A stretch of 64,000 nt of DNA from Papaver somniferum (GCF_003573695.1 NC_039358.1:97960117-98024116); one strand, 5' to 3'; positions 36,376 to 47,660 are shown, numbered from the stretch's first letter. Program-made: numbers and translations. The notes: a model not told the origin generated them from the letters alone.

Positions 36376-36801
36376 TCACTTTTGGAAGTCTACGTGTCTA
36401 GAAACAACCTCTAAGTTTGGTGAATTATCTTGTGAGATAGATTCATATATGGAATTAGGCAAATCATCTACACAATCATCCACAGGGTCATCTACAAATT
36501 CTGTCTGGAACGGAGAGTCACCACAAGACTGATCATCATCATCATTAAATAATTTTTGGCATTCCAATATTCTCAGTCTTTGTTCCAAACTAGGTGGTGT
36601 GTGTTTATAATACTTCTCATATATCTCTAGAGGATATTCTTCACTTACCTCATGTGGAGCACAAACTCCATACAATTGCCTACGCTTATATTCAACAAGC
36701 GTCATCTCAGATGAGGTTTCCTGATAATTTGACTTTCTACGCTTATATTCCGCCAGCGTCATCGTAGGTGACGTCTCCTCATAAGAAGTCATCATCCTCA
36801 A
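36376..36801 (-). CDS. Gag-position protein of the G2 element, copy 1 (unknown family)
   Basis: 141 residues, starting MRMMTSYEETSPTMTLAEYK about 130 bp after the primer-binding site. The N-terminus contains a duplicated 17-residue motif (YEETSPTMTLAEYKRRK and YQETSSEMTLVEYKRRQ). The centre has TPPSLEQRLRILECQKLF and the C-terminus is acidic (DDDDQS, DDPVDDCVDD). There is no zinc knuckle or protease motif. A 142-residue homologue with a handful of changes is encoded at 40009-39581. The shared frame in two copies supports a protein of the element, perhaps the head of a gag polyprotein, but function is unknown. Confidence 0.55.
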   Translation of the reverse strand: MRMMTSYEETSPTMTLAEYKRRKSNYQETSSEMTLVEYKRRQLYGVCAPHEVSEEYPLEIYEKYYKHTPPSLEQRLRILECQKLFNDDDDQSCGDSPFQTEFVDDPVDDCVDDLPNSIYESISQDNSPNLEVVSRHVDFQK

Positions 36802-36916
36802 AATATCCCTGAAAAGAAATACAAAAAGAAACGCATAAAAAGGAAAAAATAAAATCTAAAAAAAATGAAAATATTGTACAAAATTTAAAATAAAAAAAAA
36901 AAACCTAAAAACAAAT

Positions 36917-36933
36917 CCGCGTCGGCGGCGCCA
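36917..36933 (-). promoter_or_regulatory. Primer-binding site of G2 internal region 1
   Basis: On the - strand TGGCGCCGCCGACGCGG starts three bases after the LTR end (CACACCA TTT). The first eight bases match the tRNA-Asp-type site (TGGCGCCG) used by many plant Ty3/gypsy elements. The same site recurs at about 40143-40159. Confidence 0.7.
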
Positions 36934-36936
36934 AAA

Positions 36937-38768
36937 TGGTGTGATTTTTGATTGCCGTAGTAAATAGGATTCGAACTCTAAGACTTGTGAAGACTAAATT
37001 TAAAGGTTTAATGAAAATAATAAAAGGGAGAGTTATTGGGTCTAGGATTCCACCAAATTCATATCAATAGGCTCAATTATTTATTCTCAACAATTATCGC
37101 TCAATAAGGAAAACAACAAGGACTCTTATTTTTTCCAAGGTAGATTCTCAAAACATTTGTTATAAATCGTAAGCATGGGACATCAAACATTTAAGCAAGC
37201 ATGAACCATCTAATAAAATAATAACTAATTAATTCGAATGATAAATCAATTCAAAATAAGTGCAAAAGTCATATAAAAAATAATACAAATTCACCCATGT
37301 GTGAAGTTCGGCTTCCTCCGTCGACCCAGTGCAGGGGTTTAGCTTCTCATTATGAAAACACACTCAATAATATCATTCATAGCTCAAATGGTGTTTTTAT
37401 TGGAGAAAACTAATAAAATAGAGGTTTGCAACACTTTATAAGTGTTACAGAGTCCACCGTCACAATGAAATTCAAATACTGTTGCTGAAGCTGCTGTTAC
37501 AGAAAAACTATATATGGAATTTGTCGAGAAGAACTGTCGCGAAGCTAAGAACATACGACAGTTTTAAATGACAGGCCAGAAGTGTAGTCTGTTGTTCTTC
37601 GTCTTCTTCTTCTCTGAAGCAGCAGATAAGTTGCTCTGCAACTCTCTTTTTTTCTCCCCAAACTCTCGATATCCTTTCTATGTGGTCCGAGCACTTTATT
37701 TATACTCCACCGGATCATCAAAATCTCTGTAATAAATCAAGAATATTTTCTTTTACTCGGGGATGATATTCTTCCATATTTACGTGATTCGTACCTTGTT
37801 TCCTTCCTCCACGCATCTGTTTTATCTCATCACACTCCTTACACGCTGAATACAAATCCAAGACAGAGTAAAACTCGTGCAAGCATGGTATATTCACGAA
37901 ATCTTCTTAAAAGAACCCCATGAAACTCTCGTGCTCTGTTTTCACCAATCCACATAACCATCCCACTTTGCTCAATTCCAACTGATATAACAGTCCTGTT
38001 TTAGTCAAACAGGATATCCGAAACTGATTTCATCGATTTAATCTCCTTTGAAAATTTCCAAATCCGGAACAGCACCTCTCGGGTTTTCAAAACACGTAAT
38101 TCCCTAATTTACTCAATCGGAAACTTCAGCCAAATCTAATCCAAACCATTGATCGTACCACGCCTGTTAAACTCAATCAAGTCGTCACAAGCAATTTCTG
38201 CCATTGAGTCTGCTTAAATCACCTCCAAAACACGAACCCTAATTCTGCTCCTTGAAAAGCAATTTTCCGGCCAATTTTTAGTTCAACCTGTTTTCTTCAA
38301 ATCTCAATTCTAGACAATTTTGATCCAATCGAGCGATCATACCAGGCCTGTTTAGGCTTAAGAAAGATGCCTATTCAATTTCAGCCATTGAATCTCCGTC
38401 GAACAGCTCCAAAATCCAAACCCTAATACTGCCACAATTTTTCCCGCTAAAACCAAATATTCAAACGGAGAAGATGACCTCCCCTAGTCCTATACAGGTG
38501 TCCCTTTAGCACTTGCCTTATGGGGTGTAAATAGTAACGAAGGTGCCCCTTATCCGTTGAGATGCCCCTTAGTAATTGAGGTGTCCTTTAACCAAAACCG
38601 ATAGTCCGAATAACACGTGTCCTCCGGGTGCAAATAACATTTTTTTCGAGCCAATTCTCCACAAGAGCTTATTCTTCCAAAAACAACTAAAACAAATCTA
38701 TTAGAGAAATAATGAGTCCTCGCTAATGTATTTACGGGTTAAAATGCGTCGCACTTTCGTGCTTATCA
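36937..38768 (-). mobile_element. G2 element: complete LTR 'B', shared by both units
   Basis: About 1.83 kb, bounded by the polypurine tract on the right (38769) and a primer-binding site on the left (36933). The - strand begins TGATAAGCACG and ends TCACACCA. It therefore serves as 3' LTR for the right unit and 5' LTR for the left unit, the mark of a tandem element. Confidence 0.85.
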
Positions 38769-38817
38769 AGTTCCCCCACACTTACATTTTGCTAGTCCTC
38801 GAGAAAAACAGAACATT

Positions 38818-39088
38818 GACCCGCTACACAGCTGGTCATAGAATGATAAGAAGAAGAATAGAGAGAGAGAGAGACCCGCTACACAACTGGTCAATTTTTT
38901 TTTTTTTTTTTGTGAAGACCCGCTACACCAGCTGGTCATAAAAACAAAATACATAAAAATAGACCCGCCACACAGCAAGTCATAACCCTAACAATCATAA
39001 AAAAAATTTTAGACCCGCTACACAGCTGGTCATATATATATATATATATATATTTTTTGTTTTTTGTAGACCCGCTACACAGCTGGTC
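38818..39088 (+). repeat. Minisatellite of GACCCGCTACACAGCTGGTC, six copies
   Basis: Copies start at 38818, 38873, 38917, 38962, 39012 and 39069. The fourth is the most diverged (CGCCACACAGCAAGTC). An (AT)n run lies between the fifth and sixth. Confidence 0.9.
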
Positions 39089-39255
39089 ATAATATGCAAG
39101 AAATTCCTGAAACAGAAAAATAAAACGTTAAACACTCTCCCATACTTAAACATTACATTGTCCTCAATGTAATTGAGCCATCCAATGCAAAACTTAAGAT
39201 GGGAAATCCATAAGATGCAAAAAAAAAAAAAAAAAAAACGAAAATAAAAATACAC

Positions 39256-39513
39256 CTAATGGAATGTACAAAAAGGATCCCCATAAACTAATAACCTGAA
39301 AACTTGGGGATCGACCCAAAATACAATATTTACAAACGATAGCTTCACACTTATGTCATGAAAATGCGGAGACACTGAAACTATCAAAAACCAAGATTTA
39401 CCCCTAAACCAAGTTTTTACTGCACAAGGAAGTGCGTAAAGAACAAAATATGGGGCTTCCATTGAAACTGGGGAATTATCAATCGACTCATGCACTGTAT
39501 CAGGAATAGGCAA
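39256..39513 (-). CDS. Second ORF of the G2 element, copy 2
   Basis: About 85 residues: PIPDTVHESIDNS, then APYFVLYALPCAVKTWFRG, HFHDISVKLSFVN and WVDPQVFRLLVYGDPF. The open frame also continues in part upstream of the first Met in a different phase, so this may be the tail of a longer protein. Aromatic-rich. Family not recognised; conserved between the two units apart from the frame break in copy 1. Confidence 0.4.
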   Translation of the reverse strand: MPIPDTVHESIDNSPVSMEAPYFVLYALPCAVKTWFRGKSWFLIVSVSPHFHDISVKLSFVNIVFWVDPQVFRLLVYGDPFCTFH

Positions 39514-39580
39514 GTCCTATGGGTATTTAGATGCAAAGTACTCCAATAAAATTTTAGAAGCACACAATTCTAACCCTAAA

Positions 39581-40009
39581 TTAGCACTTTTGGAAGTCTA
39601 CGGGTCTAGAAAAAACCTCTAAGTTCGGTGAATTATCTTGTGAGATAGATTCATCTATGGAATTAGGAAAATCATCTACACAATCATCCACAGGGTCATC
39701 TACAAATTCTGTCTGGAACGGAGAGTCACTACAAGACTGATCATCATCATCATTAAATAATTTTTGGCATTCCAATATTCTCAGTCTTTGTTCCAAACTA
39801 GGTGGTGTGTGTTTATAATACTTCTCATATATCTCTAGAGGAGATTCTTCACTTACCTCCTGTGGAGCACAAACTCCATACGATTGCCTACGCTTATATT
39901 CAACAAGCGTCATCTCAGATGAGGTTTCCTGATAATTTGACTTTCTACGCTTATATTCCGCCAACGTCATCGTAGGTGACGTCTCCTCATAAGAAGTCAT
40001 CATCCTCAA
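39581..40009 (-). CDS. Gag-position protein of the G2 element, copy 2
   Basis: 142 residues, homologous along its whole length to 36801-36376: same double EMTL/EYKRR motif at the N-terminus, same acidic C-terminus (DDDDQS, DDPVDDCVDD). It starts about 135 bp after the primer-binding site. No known domain. Confidence 0.55.
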   Translation of the reverse strand: MRMMTSYEETSPTMTLAEYKRRKSNYQETSSEMTLVEYKRRQSYGVCAPQEVSEESPLEIYEKYYKHTPPSLEQRLRILECQKLFNDDDDQSCSDSPFQTEFVDDPVDDCVDDFPNSIDESISQDNSPNLEVFSRPVDFQKC

Positions 40010-40162
40010 AATATCCCTGTAAAGAAATACAAAAAGAAACGCATAAAAAGGAAAAAATAAAATCTAAAAAAAATGAAAATACTGTACAATTTTTTTTTTA
40101 AAATAAAGAAAAATAAACCTAAAAATTAATCTAAAAATAAATCCGCGTCGGCGGCGCCAAAA

Positions 40163-41743
40163 TGGTGTGATTTTTGATTGCCGTAGTAAATAGGATTCGA
40201 ACTCTAAGACTTGTGAAGACTAAATTTAAAGGTTTAATGAAAATAATAAATGGGAGAGTTATTGGGTCTAGGATTCCACCAAATTCATATCAATAGGCTC
40301 AATTATTTATTCTCAACAATTATCGCTCAATAAAGAAAACAACACGGACTCTTATTTTTGCTTAAAGGTAGATTCTCAAAACATTAGTTATAAATCGTAA
40401 GCATGGGACATCAAACATTTAAGAAAGCATGACCCATCTAATAAAATAATAACTAATTAATTCGAATCGTAAATCAATTAAAAATAATTGCAAAAGTCAT
40501 ATAAAAAATAATACAAATTCACCCATATGTGAAGTTTGGCTTCCTCCGTCGACCCAATGCAGGGGTTTAGCTTCTCATTATGAAAACACACTCACTAATA
40601 TCATTCATAGCTCAAATGGTGTTTTTATTGGAGAAAACTAATAAAACAGAGGTTTGCAACACTTTATAAGTGTTACAGAGTCCACCGTCACAATGAAATT
40701 CAAATACTGTTGCTGAAGCTGCTGTTACAGAAAAACTATATATGGAATTTGTCTAGAAGAACTGTCACGAAGCTAAGAACATACGACAGTTTTAAATGAC
40801 ATGCCAGAAGTGTAGTCTGTTGTTCTTCGTCTTCTTCTTCTCTGCAGCAGCAGAGAAGTTGCTCTGAAACTCTCTTTTTTTCTCCCCAAACTCTCGATAT
40901 CCTTTCTATGTGGTCCGAGCACCTTATTTATACTCCACTGGATCATCAAATCTCTGTCATAAATCAAGAATATTTTCTTTTACTCAGGGATGATATTCTT
41001 CCATATTTACGTGATTCGAACCCTATTTCCTTCCTCCACGCATCTGTTTTATCTCATCACACTCCTTACACGCTGAATACAACTCCAGGACAGAGTAAAA
41101 CTCGTGAAAGCATGGTATATTCACGTAATATTCTTAACAGAACCCCATCAAACTCTCGTTCCCTGTTTTCACCAATCCACGTAACCATCCCACTTTTCTC
41201 AATTCCAACTGATATACCAGTCCTGTTTTAGTCAAACAGGATATCCTAAACTGATTTCATCGATTTAATCTCCTTTGAAAATTTCCAAATCCGGAACAGC
41301 ACCTCTCGGGTTTTCAAAACACGTAATTCCCTGATTTACTCAATCGGAAACTTCAGCCAAATCTAATCCAAACCGTTGATCATACCACGCCTGTTAAACT
41401 CAATCAAGTCGTCACAAGCAATTTCTGCCATTGAGTCTGCTTAAATCACCTCCAAAACACGAACCCTAATTCTGCTCCTTGAAAAACAATTTTCCGGCCA
41501 TTTTTTAGTTCAACCTGTTTGCTTCAAATCTCAATTCTAGACAATTTTGATCCAATCAAGTGATCATACCAGGCCTGTTTAGGCTTAAGAAAGATGCCTA
41601 TTCAATTTCAGCCCTTGAATCTCCGTCGAACAGCTCCAAAATCCAAACCCTAATACTGCCACAATTTATCTTGCTAAAACCAAATATTCAAACGGAGAAG
41701 ATGACCTCCCCCTAATCCTATACAGGTTTCCCTTTAGCACTTG
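40163..41743 (-). mobile_element. G2 element: LTR 'C', outer end truncated
   Basis: Same as LTR B from its primer-site end (40163) up to about 41743, where similarity stops at CCCTTTAGCACTTGTCTTTT. The outer roughly 250-300 bp, including the LTR terminus, are missing, so no target-site duplication can be read. Confidence 0.8.
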
Positions 41744-42030
41744 TCTTTTGAGAGCATATGGGACCTTCAAGTTCACGGACGCAAACAATACATATCCCAT
41801 AAAAATATTGCAATACTTCAAAATCAAACAAATTAATACTGCAATAACATCATCCTCCAAAAAATTTTAGAATTTAAAAAACAATAAACCTAAAAAATAA
41901 CACAAGAAGATGAAAACAAAATAGCTATGTGTAGTCACAATCGTCGCTATTCAAAACGCTAGTTATTCTTCCAATTAAACCAAAAAGAAGACATACTAGG
42001 TAACAAACTAGAACCAAGATCAGACAAAAA

Positions 42031-42291
42031 CTAAATCCTGTCTGCAACCTGGGATTGAACATGAATGAGTTCCTCAGTTGCCTTCCTTAGTTCGCCTTTT
42101 AGGTAGTCAAGGTTCCTCGTTGCAACACCAAGTTGTTCTCGTATGACCTTAAAGTCTCCAAGAAGATTTCCTACCAGTTGTGAAGAAATCTGAACTGGTA
42201 GTTTGTCTTCGTTTTCATGATCAAGAGCATGAAAGCACGAGATATCAATATGACATAGCTCAACATCATCAACCTTGTTGCTTCCCTCCAT
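42031..42291 (-). CDS. Small coiled-coil ORF downstream of gag in the SIRE-like element
   Basis: 86 residues starting MEGSNKVDDVELCHIDISCF and ending in a heptad-like helix (LGDFKVIREQLGVATRNLDY, KGELRKATEELIHVQ). It stands where pol should follow gag. In length, position and helical C-terminus it recalls the last part (5169-4912) of the X-element ORF, but sequence identity is low. Function unknown. Confidence 0.4.
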   Translation of the reverse strand: MEGSNKVDDVELCHIDISCFHALDHENEDKLPVQISSQLVGNLLGDFKVIREQLGVATRNLDYLKGELRKATEELIHVQSQVADRI

Positions 42292-42641
42292 TGTGCACCA
42301 AAAAGACTTTTAGAAAATCTTTTTGAACTTCTGGAACACATTATATATATAAGGAATTCCATCAAACCCTAGGGTACATGACGTTCGTGAGGGTTGGTGC
42401 GTGTACTGGAGAATCGGTCCTAAGATATACCAAAGAAGCCCAAAAAGTAAAAAGAAATAGATGTTGAGGAGCAAACGGAATAATGTAACATCGAATGCAG
42501 TACAATCCTGACAGCTTTCTCAAGATGAAAATCCTAAGAATCATGAGTATCCCTTTTTAACTAATCATAATTAAAAAGAGATGCAACATGAACATGTCAG
42601 GGTGTAATAAGATGAGCATCTTGCTCATCATTATTTACTTC

Positions 42642-43982
42642 TCATTTTTTCTTTTCATCGGTATTTATCAAACTACCTAGTATAGTTGAAGAAGCATTAT
42701 CAAGGGAATATTTAAAAGTACCTGTGTTAACAGCATTCCATGTTTTCTTGATATTCCGTCTTAGTTTGTTTATACAGATCTTCAGATCAGACACCCTATT
42801 GTTGATGTGTAGAAAATCTGAATTTAAAGTATTGGATCCATAGTCCTTTTTGAGAAGATTAGAACTTGACTCATTTTTCTTCCTCATGTTCCTTTTTCTC
42901 TTTTCAGACTGATTTACAAGATCCGTCACACTTTTGCCATTCTTTCTTCTCTCATTGTAGATATCCTTCGAAAAGACATGGTTAGAAGCAACCTTATCAC
43001 ACTTTATCCCTTGATAGTGAGAATCCTTAATTCTACCAATCTGCGATACAAGTTTAACAACTTCTTTAGACATCCACGTAAGAATGTTATGAAGTTTTTC
43101 ATTCCTTTTACGAAGACGACATCGTTGCTCAGAGTGTCCTTTGTTTCCGCAGAAGTAGCAGTAAAAGGACTTACATTCAGTGGTTCTCTTATGAGCAGAT
43201 TTTGTCTGAGTAGAATCCTTGTTCTTGCAGGCTGACACAGGTTTTTTACATGAAGAATTATTAATGACTCTAACAAATCTAATCTTACCAGTGCTTGGAG
43301 CGTCTATTCCTTTATAGCCCAGACCATGTGTATCGCGATGTTTTTTACATGCTCCAAGCATATATGATAGCTTTGTAGAGCTAGAATTGAATCTCTTCAG
43401 ATTCTCCTCCAGTGATTTTATCTTCTTAAGAGCAGTAGCAAGTTCAGTTTCCAAGGATTTTTCTTTGGCAAGAAACTGGCGTTCTTTGTCATCAAAACAT
43501 TTACGTTGAGATTCATATCTTGCTTCAGATTCTGCAAGCTTATCTTTCATTATGGAAAGATTTCGAAGGAGATTATCACATTCAGTTCTTTTTAGAAGAA
43601 CATCTTCCTTGTGATCTTCAACAGTGGACTGTAAGAGTTTATATCCGCCATCATATCCTTTAAAGAGTTTTATCAACTTTCTGTTTTCTAGACAGAGAGG
43701 ACCCATGTATTTTCTCAAACATGTTGTTGACCTCTTTTCTTTCAGGGCACGATCAAACATCATGATATATTGAGAGACTTCCTCATCAATGCTCTGTCCT
43801 TCTTCTGAATCACTTTCATCTGAAATTTCATCCAACTGCTCATCAAGCGATTTTTCCTAGTTGAGTGCAGCTTCAGTTGAAGGACTTGGGTTGAAGTTAT
43901 TCTCAGTAGTTTTCGGTTTTTGAATCCCAACCGAGTGACCCTGAACTGGTATTGCGTTTCTTGAGATAGCAGTTTGGTCCAT
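42642..43982 (-). pseudogene. SIRE-like gag with CCHC zinc knuckle, one in-frame stop
   Basis: The frame starts at 43982 (MDQTAISRNAIPVQGHSVGI), about 50 bp after the primer-binding site, and runs 447 codons to 42642 with one TAG at 43859-43857. An acidic segment (SDESDSEEGQSIDEEV) is followed by a long coiled coil (roughly residues 100-210), LSYMLGACKKHRDTHGLGYKG, and the zinc knuckle CYFCGNKGHSEQRC (C-x2-C-x4-H-x4-C), which packages RNA in Ty1/copia gag. The C-terminal third is basic. The N-terminal gag core (UBN2-like) seems to be missing. No protease, integrase or reverse transcriptase follows. Confidence 0.7.
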
Positions 43983-44030
43983 AGAGTCATATCGCTACAA
44001 ACACAGACTTGTGGGGTCTTTAATGTGTTT

Positions 44031-44048
44031 GCCTGCTCTGATACCAAT
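44031..44048 (-). promoter_or_regulatory. Primer-binding site (initiator tRNA-Met) of the SIRE-like element
   Basis: On the - strand TGGTATCAGAGCAGGC follows the LTR end directly. It matches the 3' end of plant initiator tRNA-Met, the primer used by Ty1/copia elements. Confidence 0.85.
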
Positions 44049-46461
44049 TGAAAAAGCGGGGGTCTAACAACACCACCCAATATTTCGCTTAGCAATCTGT
44101 ATGGACTAACTCCGAAATACTTTGCTAGAGAATCAACTAGACAGTCAGACTCAATCTAGATAAAAGTATCTCAAGGAGTTAATATCTCTCTCTTGTTTTT
44201 GATATTACTCAAGCTAATAGAAATTAGCGAGTCCTAATCAAACACAAAGAATACTTGGACGGTACCAAAGACCAATGTCCAAGTATCAATCAATATCAAT
44301 CAACAACCAAAGGTCGGATTTCCAATTGATGATCACAAACGCACAACCTGTATTATTTCAATTATAAAGATAAATAATATAATGCGGAAAATGAAATAAC
44401 ATAGACACCAGAAATTTTGTTAACGAGGAAACCGCAAATGCAAAAAAAACCGGGACCTAGTCCAGATTGAATACACACTGTATTAAGCCGCTACAGACAC
44501 TAGCCTACTCCAAGCTAACTTCGGACTGGACTGTAGTTGAACCCCGATCAGTCTCCCACTAATTCAAGGTACAGTTGTACTCCCTACGCCTATGATCCCA
44601 GCAGGACACTACGCACTTGATTCCCTTAGTTGATCTCACCCACAACTAAGAGTTGTTGCAACCCAAAATCGCAGACTTGATAATAAACAAATCTGTCTCA
44701 CACAGAAAAGTCTATCAAAGGATAAATCTGTCTCCCACAGAAGAACCCTAGGTTTTTGTTCCGTCTTATGATATGAAATCAAGGTGAACAGGAACCAATT
44801 GATAATCCAGTCTTATATTCCCGAAGAACAACCTTGATTAATCAATCACCTCTCAACAGTCTTACTTGTATAAACAAGAGGACGTCGAGGAATCACAAAC
44901 AGTGAGACGATGATGTTTGTGACTTCTTTATCTTGCCTATCGGAGAACTCTCACGATCTCAAGCCAATCAATAAGATTGTACTCGTACGATAGAAGATGC
45001 AAGATCAGATCACACAACTACGATAAAAGTAGTATCGGCCTGGCTTCACAATCCCAATGAAGTCTTTAAGTCGTTAACCTGGTTTTAGAGAAGAAAACCA
45101 AAGGTTAGAGGAGAATCGACTCTAGCGAGCACACTAGTATCACACAGACGTGTGGGGATTAGTTTTTCCCAATGCTAGATGTCTCCTTTATATAGTCTTC
45201 AAATCAGGGTTTTGCCTTAGGTACAAAGCAATCAATATTCACCGTTAGATGAAAACCTGATTTAGATTCAAGATAATATTTCTCAACCGTTAGATCGAAA
45301 ACTTAGCTTGTCACACACACTTGAGATATACGTTTAATGGGTTTGTGAAAACCGTGCCCAAACGTGTACGTGTATGTTGGTTCAATATAGTAACCCAAAA
45401 GGTTAACCATATGAGCATTTCATATTAACCTTGTTCTTCTTCACCATAAATAGTTCAATTGACTCAAATGAACTAGTTAGAGAGTTGTTAAATTGCTATG
45501 AGATCTTATGTAACTACACAAGAAACAAAGATGATTCGATTCGATTGAATCGGCTCATGAACTTTATAGACATGATTTGCATTCTGCATTCCTTAGTAAT
45601 TTAAGTTTCATGTTCAGAGCAAATCTTTAGATCATAACCCACTCAAGTTCGCAAGCAAGTTCGCGGACTTAAGGAAACCGGCAGAGTTTTCCAAACTCAG
45701 CAGAAAATCTCGGCAAAGAGACTTCCGCCAATTCGCGGACTAGGTTCGCGGACTAAACACGCAAAGGAGTTTTTGGAAATCCCAGCAGAAATTCTCGGCA
45801 ATAGAACTTCCTTCAGTTCGCGGACTGAGTTCGCAAACTGAGTTCGCGGACTTGGCAAAGCCAATTCCTCTGGTTTCTCTTAATCAACAAAGTTCCCAAA
45901 CTTCGGATTAAGGAATAGGACTTATATCCATCATTGGTTATATAGACCTAAACTCTCATTCCAACCATTGAAACATTCTTAGAGGACGTTATATAGTTGT
46001 TGCACTATTTCTCGTCAAAGCGATTTTCAAAGTGATTGAAACATTATGACTTTCGTCACTAGGTGAAGATAAACCCGATCAAAGCGAAACGCTTTACCAA
46101 CACATGATTTCGAGATATAGATAGGCGAGATATACTCGGCTCGAAATATCAAATGTGTATGATCCAGTCTATATAGCATACGCTTTTGTCTCATAAGAAG
46201 TAGGAGATAGAAGAGGAGTGATAGATAAGTTCAAGTCTCCACATACCTTTTTGTTGATGAAGTTCCACGGTTCCTTGAGTAGATATTTGTCGTTGTATGA
46301 TGAATCGCCATGAAGTCCTTGAGCTCAACTACACTTTTCTATCCTAGTCCGAGACTTAGCTATGTAGACTAGAAATCAAGACTCATAGTTTTGATCACTA
46401 ACATTGACAAACATGCTTGATATAGAAACGCATGCGAGGTCGACCGAGCTATGCTCTAACA
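44049..46461 (-). mobile_element. Complete 5' LTR of the SIRE-like element (M family)
   Basis: 2413 bp, - strand start TGTTAGAGCATAGCTCGG at 46461 and end TTTTTCA at 44049, next to the primer-binding site. This copy defines the family whose fragments lie at 1-1644 and 7071-8955. TATA box at 45186-45195 (-). The start of the LTR resembles the X LTR at 3099. Confidence 0.85.
45186..45195 (-). promoter_or_regulatory. TATA box in the SIRE-like 5' LTR
   Basis: CTATATAAAG on the - strand, conserved in position among the three M-family LTR copies. Confidence 0.55.
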
Positions 46462-47245
46462 CAAGCAATTGAAATATAGAGATAACACTATAGAAACTAA
46501 ATGGTGAAATGAGCTGTCACCATATCAATTGATTCCAAGAAAAAAGAAAAATGAAACTTATGAGCTTCCATGCCATTTACACACTTACTAGAGTAAAACT
46601 TACAGATGAATGAATCTCCAAACTCATGAATATGAATTTTGATGGCGCATGCGTTTTTCTGGAATCAATTTCTTTTTTTTTATGAAAAGTTTTCTGGAAA
46701 CGTTTAATGTCTTATGATGGAATCAATAATTTTTTTCCTTTTTGGTGATCCACAACACAAACGAAGATGAAAGAATCTCAAAAAAAGAAACGTTTTTTAT
46801 TAGACCAAAAACAAATTTCTTCCTCTTTTAATGTCAATTTTTTCAATTGCTTTGGATCCTCTATTTACTCCCCCTTATCCTTCCACGATTAAGAGAGTTT
46901 CTTACCCATAAATAAGTTAAAATTGTCCATGCTCTAAGGTCTGCATGCAACGAAACGTCTGCTCCTTTATGACTAGCACGTAATAGCCCATTCCAGAAAA
47001 AGCGTCCAAAAATTTGAATGTCTCCCTAATTACAATTATCAATGAGCAGTGTATAAAGAAAAGAGTGTATTTCTTCAACCACATACATTCACTCATTCAT
47101 TCATTTCCAATTCATTCACTCATTCCAACTTATTTTTTTGGTGAAATTCGTAGCATAAGAGTATCAACATGTCAAACATGATTAACCCCAGCCCCCACAA
47201 AAACCGTTGCCCAAAACGTGTTTGCTTTCTTTTAGAGAATGCATG
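46462..47245. other. Gene-free stretch
   Basis: AT-rich sequence with A- and T-runs; no ORF with family resemblance. Confidence 0.4.
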
Positions 47246-47660
47246 ATTGCGATGAAAACAAACATGCAGTACTCAGGTTTCGTGTTGCAAGAAAATGGGA
47301 AGAGATCGATTTCATGGCGACCAAGGAAGTCACTACTTTGGATTTACTAATGATTGATGAAAAATTGAGTATATTGTTATTTCGATCTGAATTAAACTAT
47401 TTTTTTTAAGGAATAAAATATTAGTGACGCTTTCTAATCATTTTTTACATAATTGCGATGAAAATAAACCTGCAGTACTCAAGTTTCGTGTTGACATAAA
47501 ATGGGAAAATGTCGATTTCATGGCGTCCAACTAAGTCAATGCTTTGGATTTACTAATGATCGATCAGAATGTGAGTATATTTTTATTTCGGTCCAAATCA
47601 AACTAATGTTCTTTTTTATTTAATAAAAATATTAGTCATGCATTCTAATCAATCTTGACA
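47246..47660. repeat. Tandem duplication of about 205 bp
   Basis: Two consecutive units, about 47246-47449 and 47450-47660, share the order ATTGCGATGAAAA, TGCAGTACTCA, GTTTCGTGTTG, TCGATTTCATGGCG and GGATTTACTAATGAT. Divergence is roughly one base in eight by eye. No coding frame is kept. Confidence 0.75.

Larger units (their letters stand above)
35603..36936 (-). mobile_element. G2 internal region 1 (non-autonomous LTR retrotransposon)
   Basis: About 1.33 kb between two LTRs. From the - strand start: a primer-binding site at 36933, a gag-position ORF (36801-36376), a second ORF remnant (36281-36048), a poly-A run (36008-36030), the minisatellite (35875-35652) and the polypurine tract at 35603. 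No protease, integrase, reverse transcriptase or RNase H is present, so it must borrow enzymes from an autonomous relative. Confidence 0.8.
38769..40162 (-). mobile_element. G2 internal region 2
   Basis: About 1.39 kb, colinear with 35603-36936 and nearly the same in sequence: PBS, gag-position ORF (40009-39581), second ORF (39513-39256), poly-A, minisatellite with six units, polypurine tract. A TA dinucleotide run (39033-39052) and a longer T-run distinguish it from region 1. Confidence 0.85.

Noticed and set aside
35560..38941. Similar + strand ORFs starting MYLRVKMRRTFVLIKF at 35560 and 38726
   Set aside because: They cross the LTR end, the polypurine tract and the minisatellite on the antisense strand; repeated only because the element is repeated.
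35652..39088. CRISPR-like array of 20-bp repeats
   Set aside because: Repeats are irregularly spaced with A/T filler, lie inside a plant retroelement and have no associated genes.
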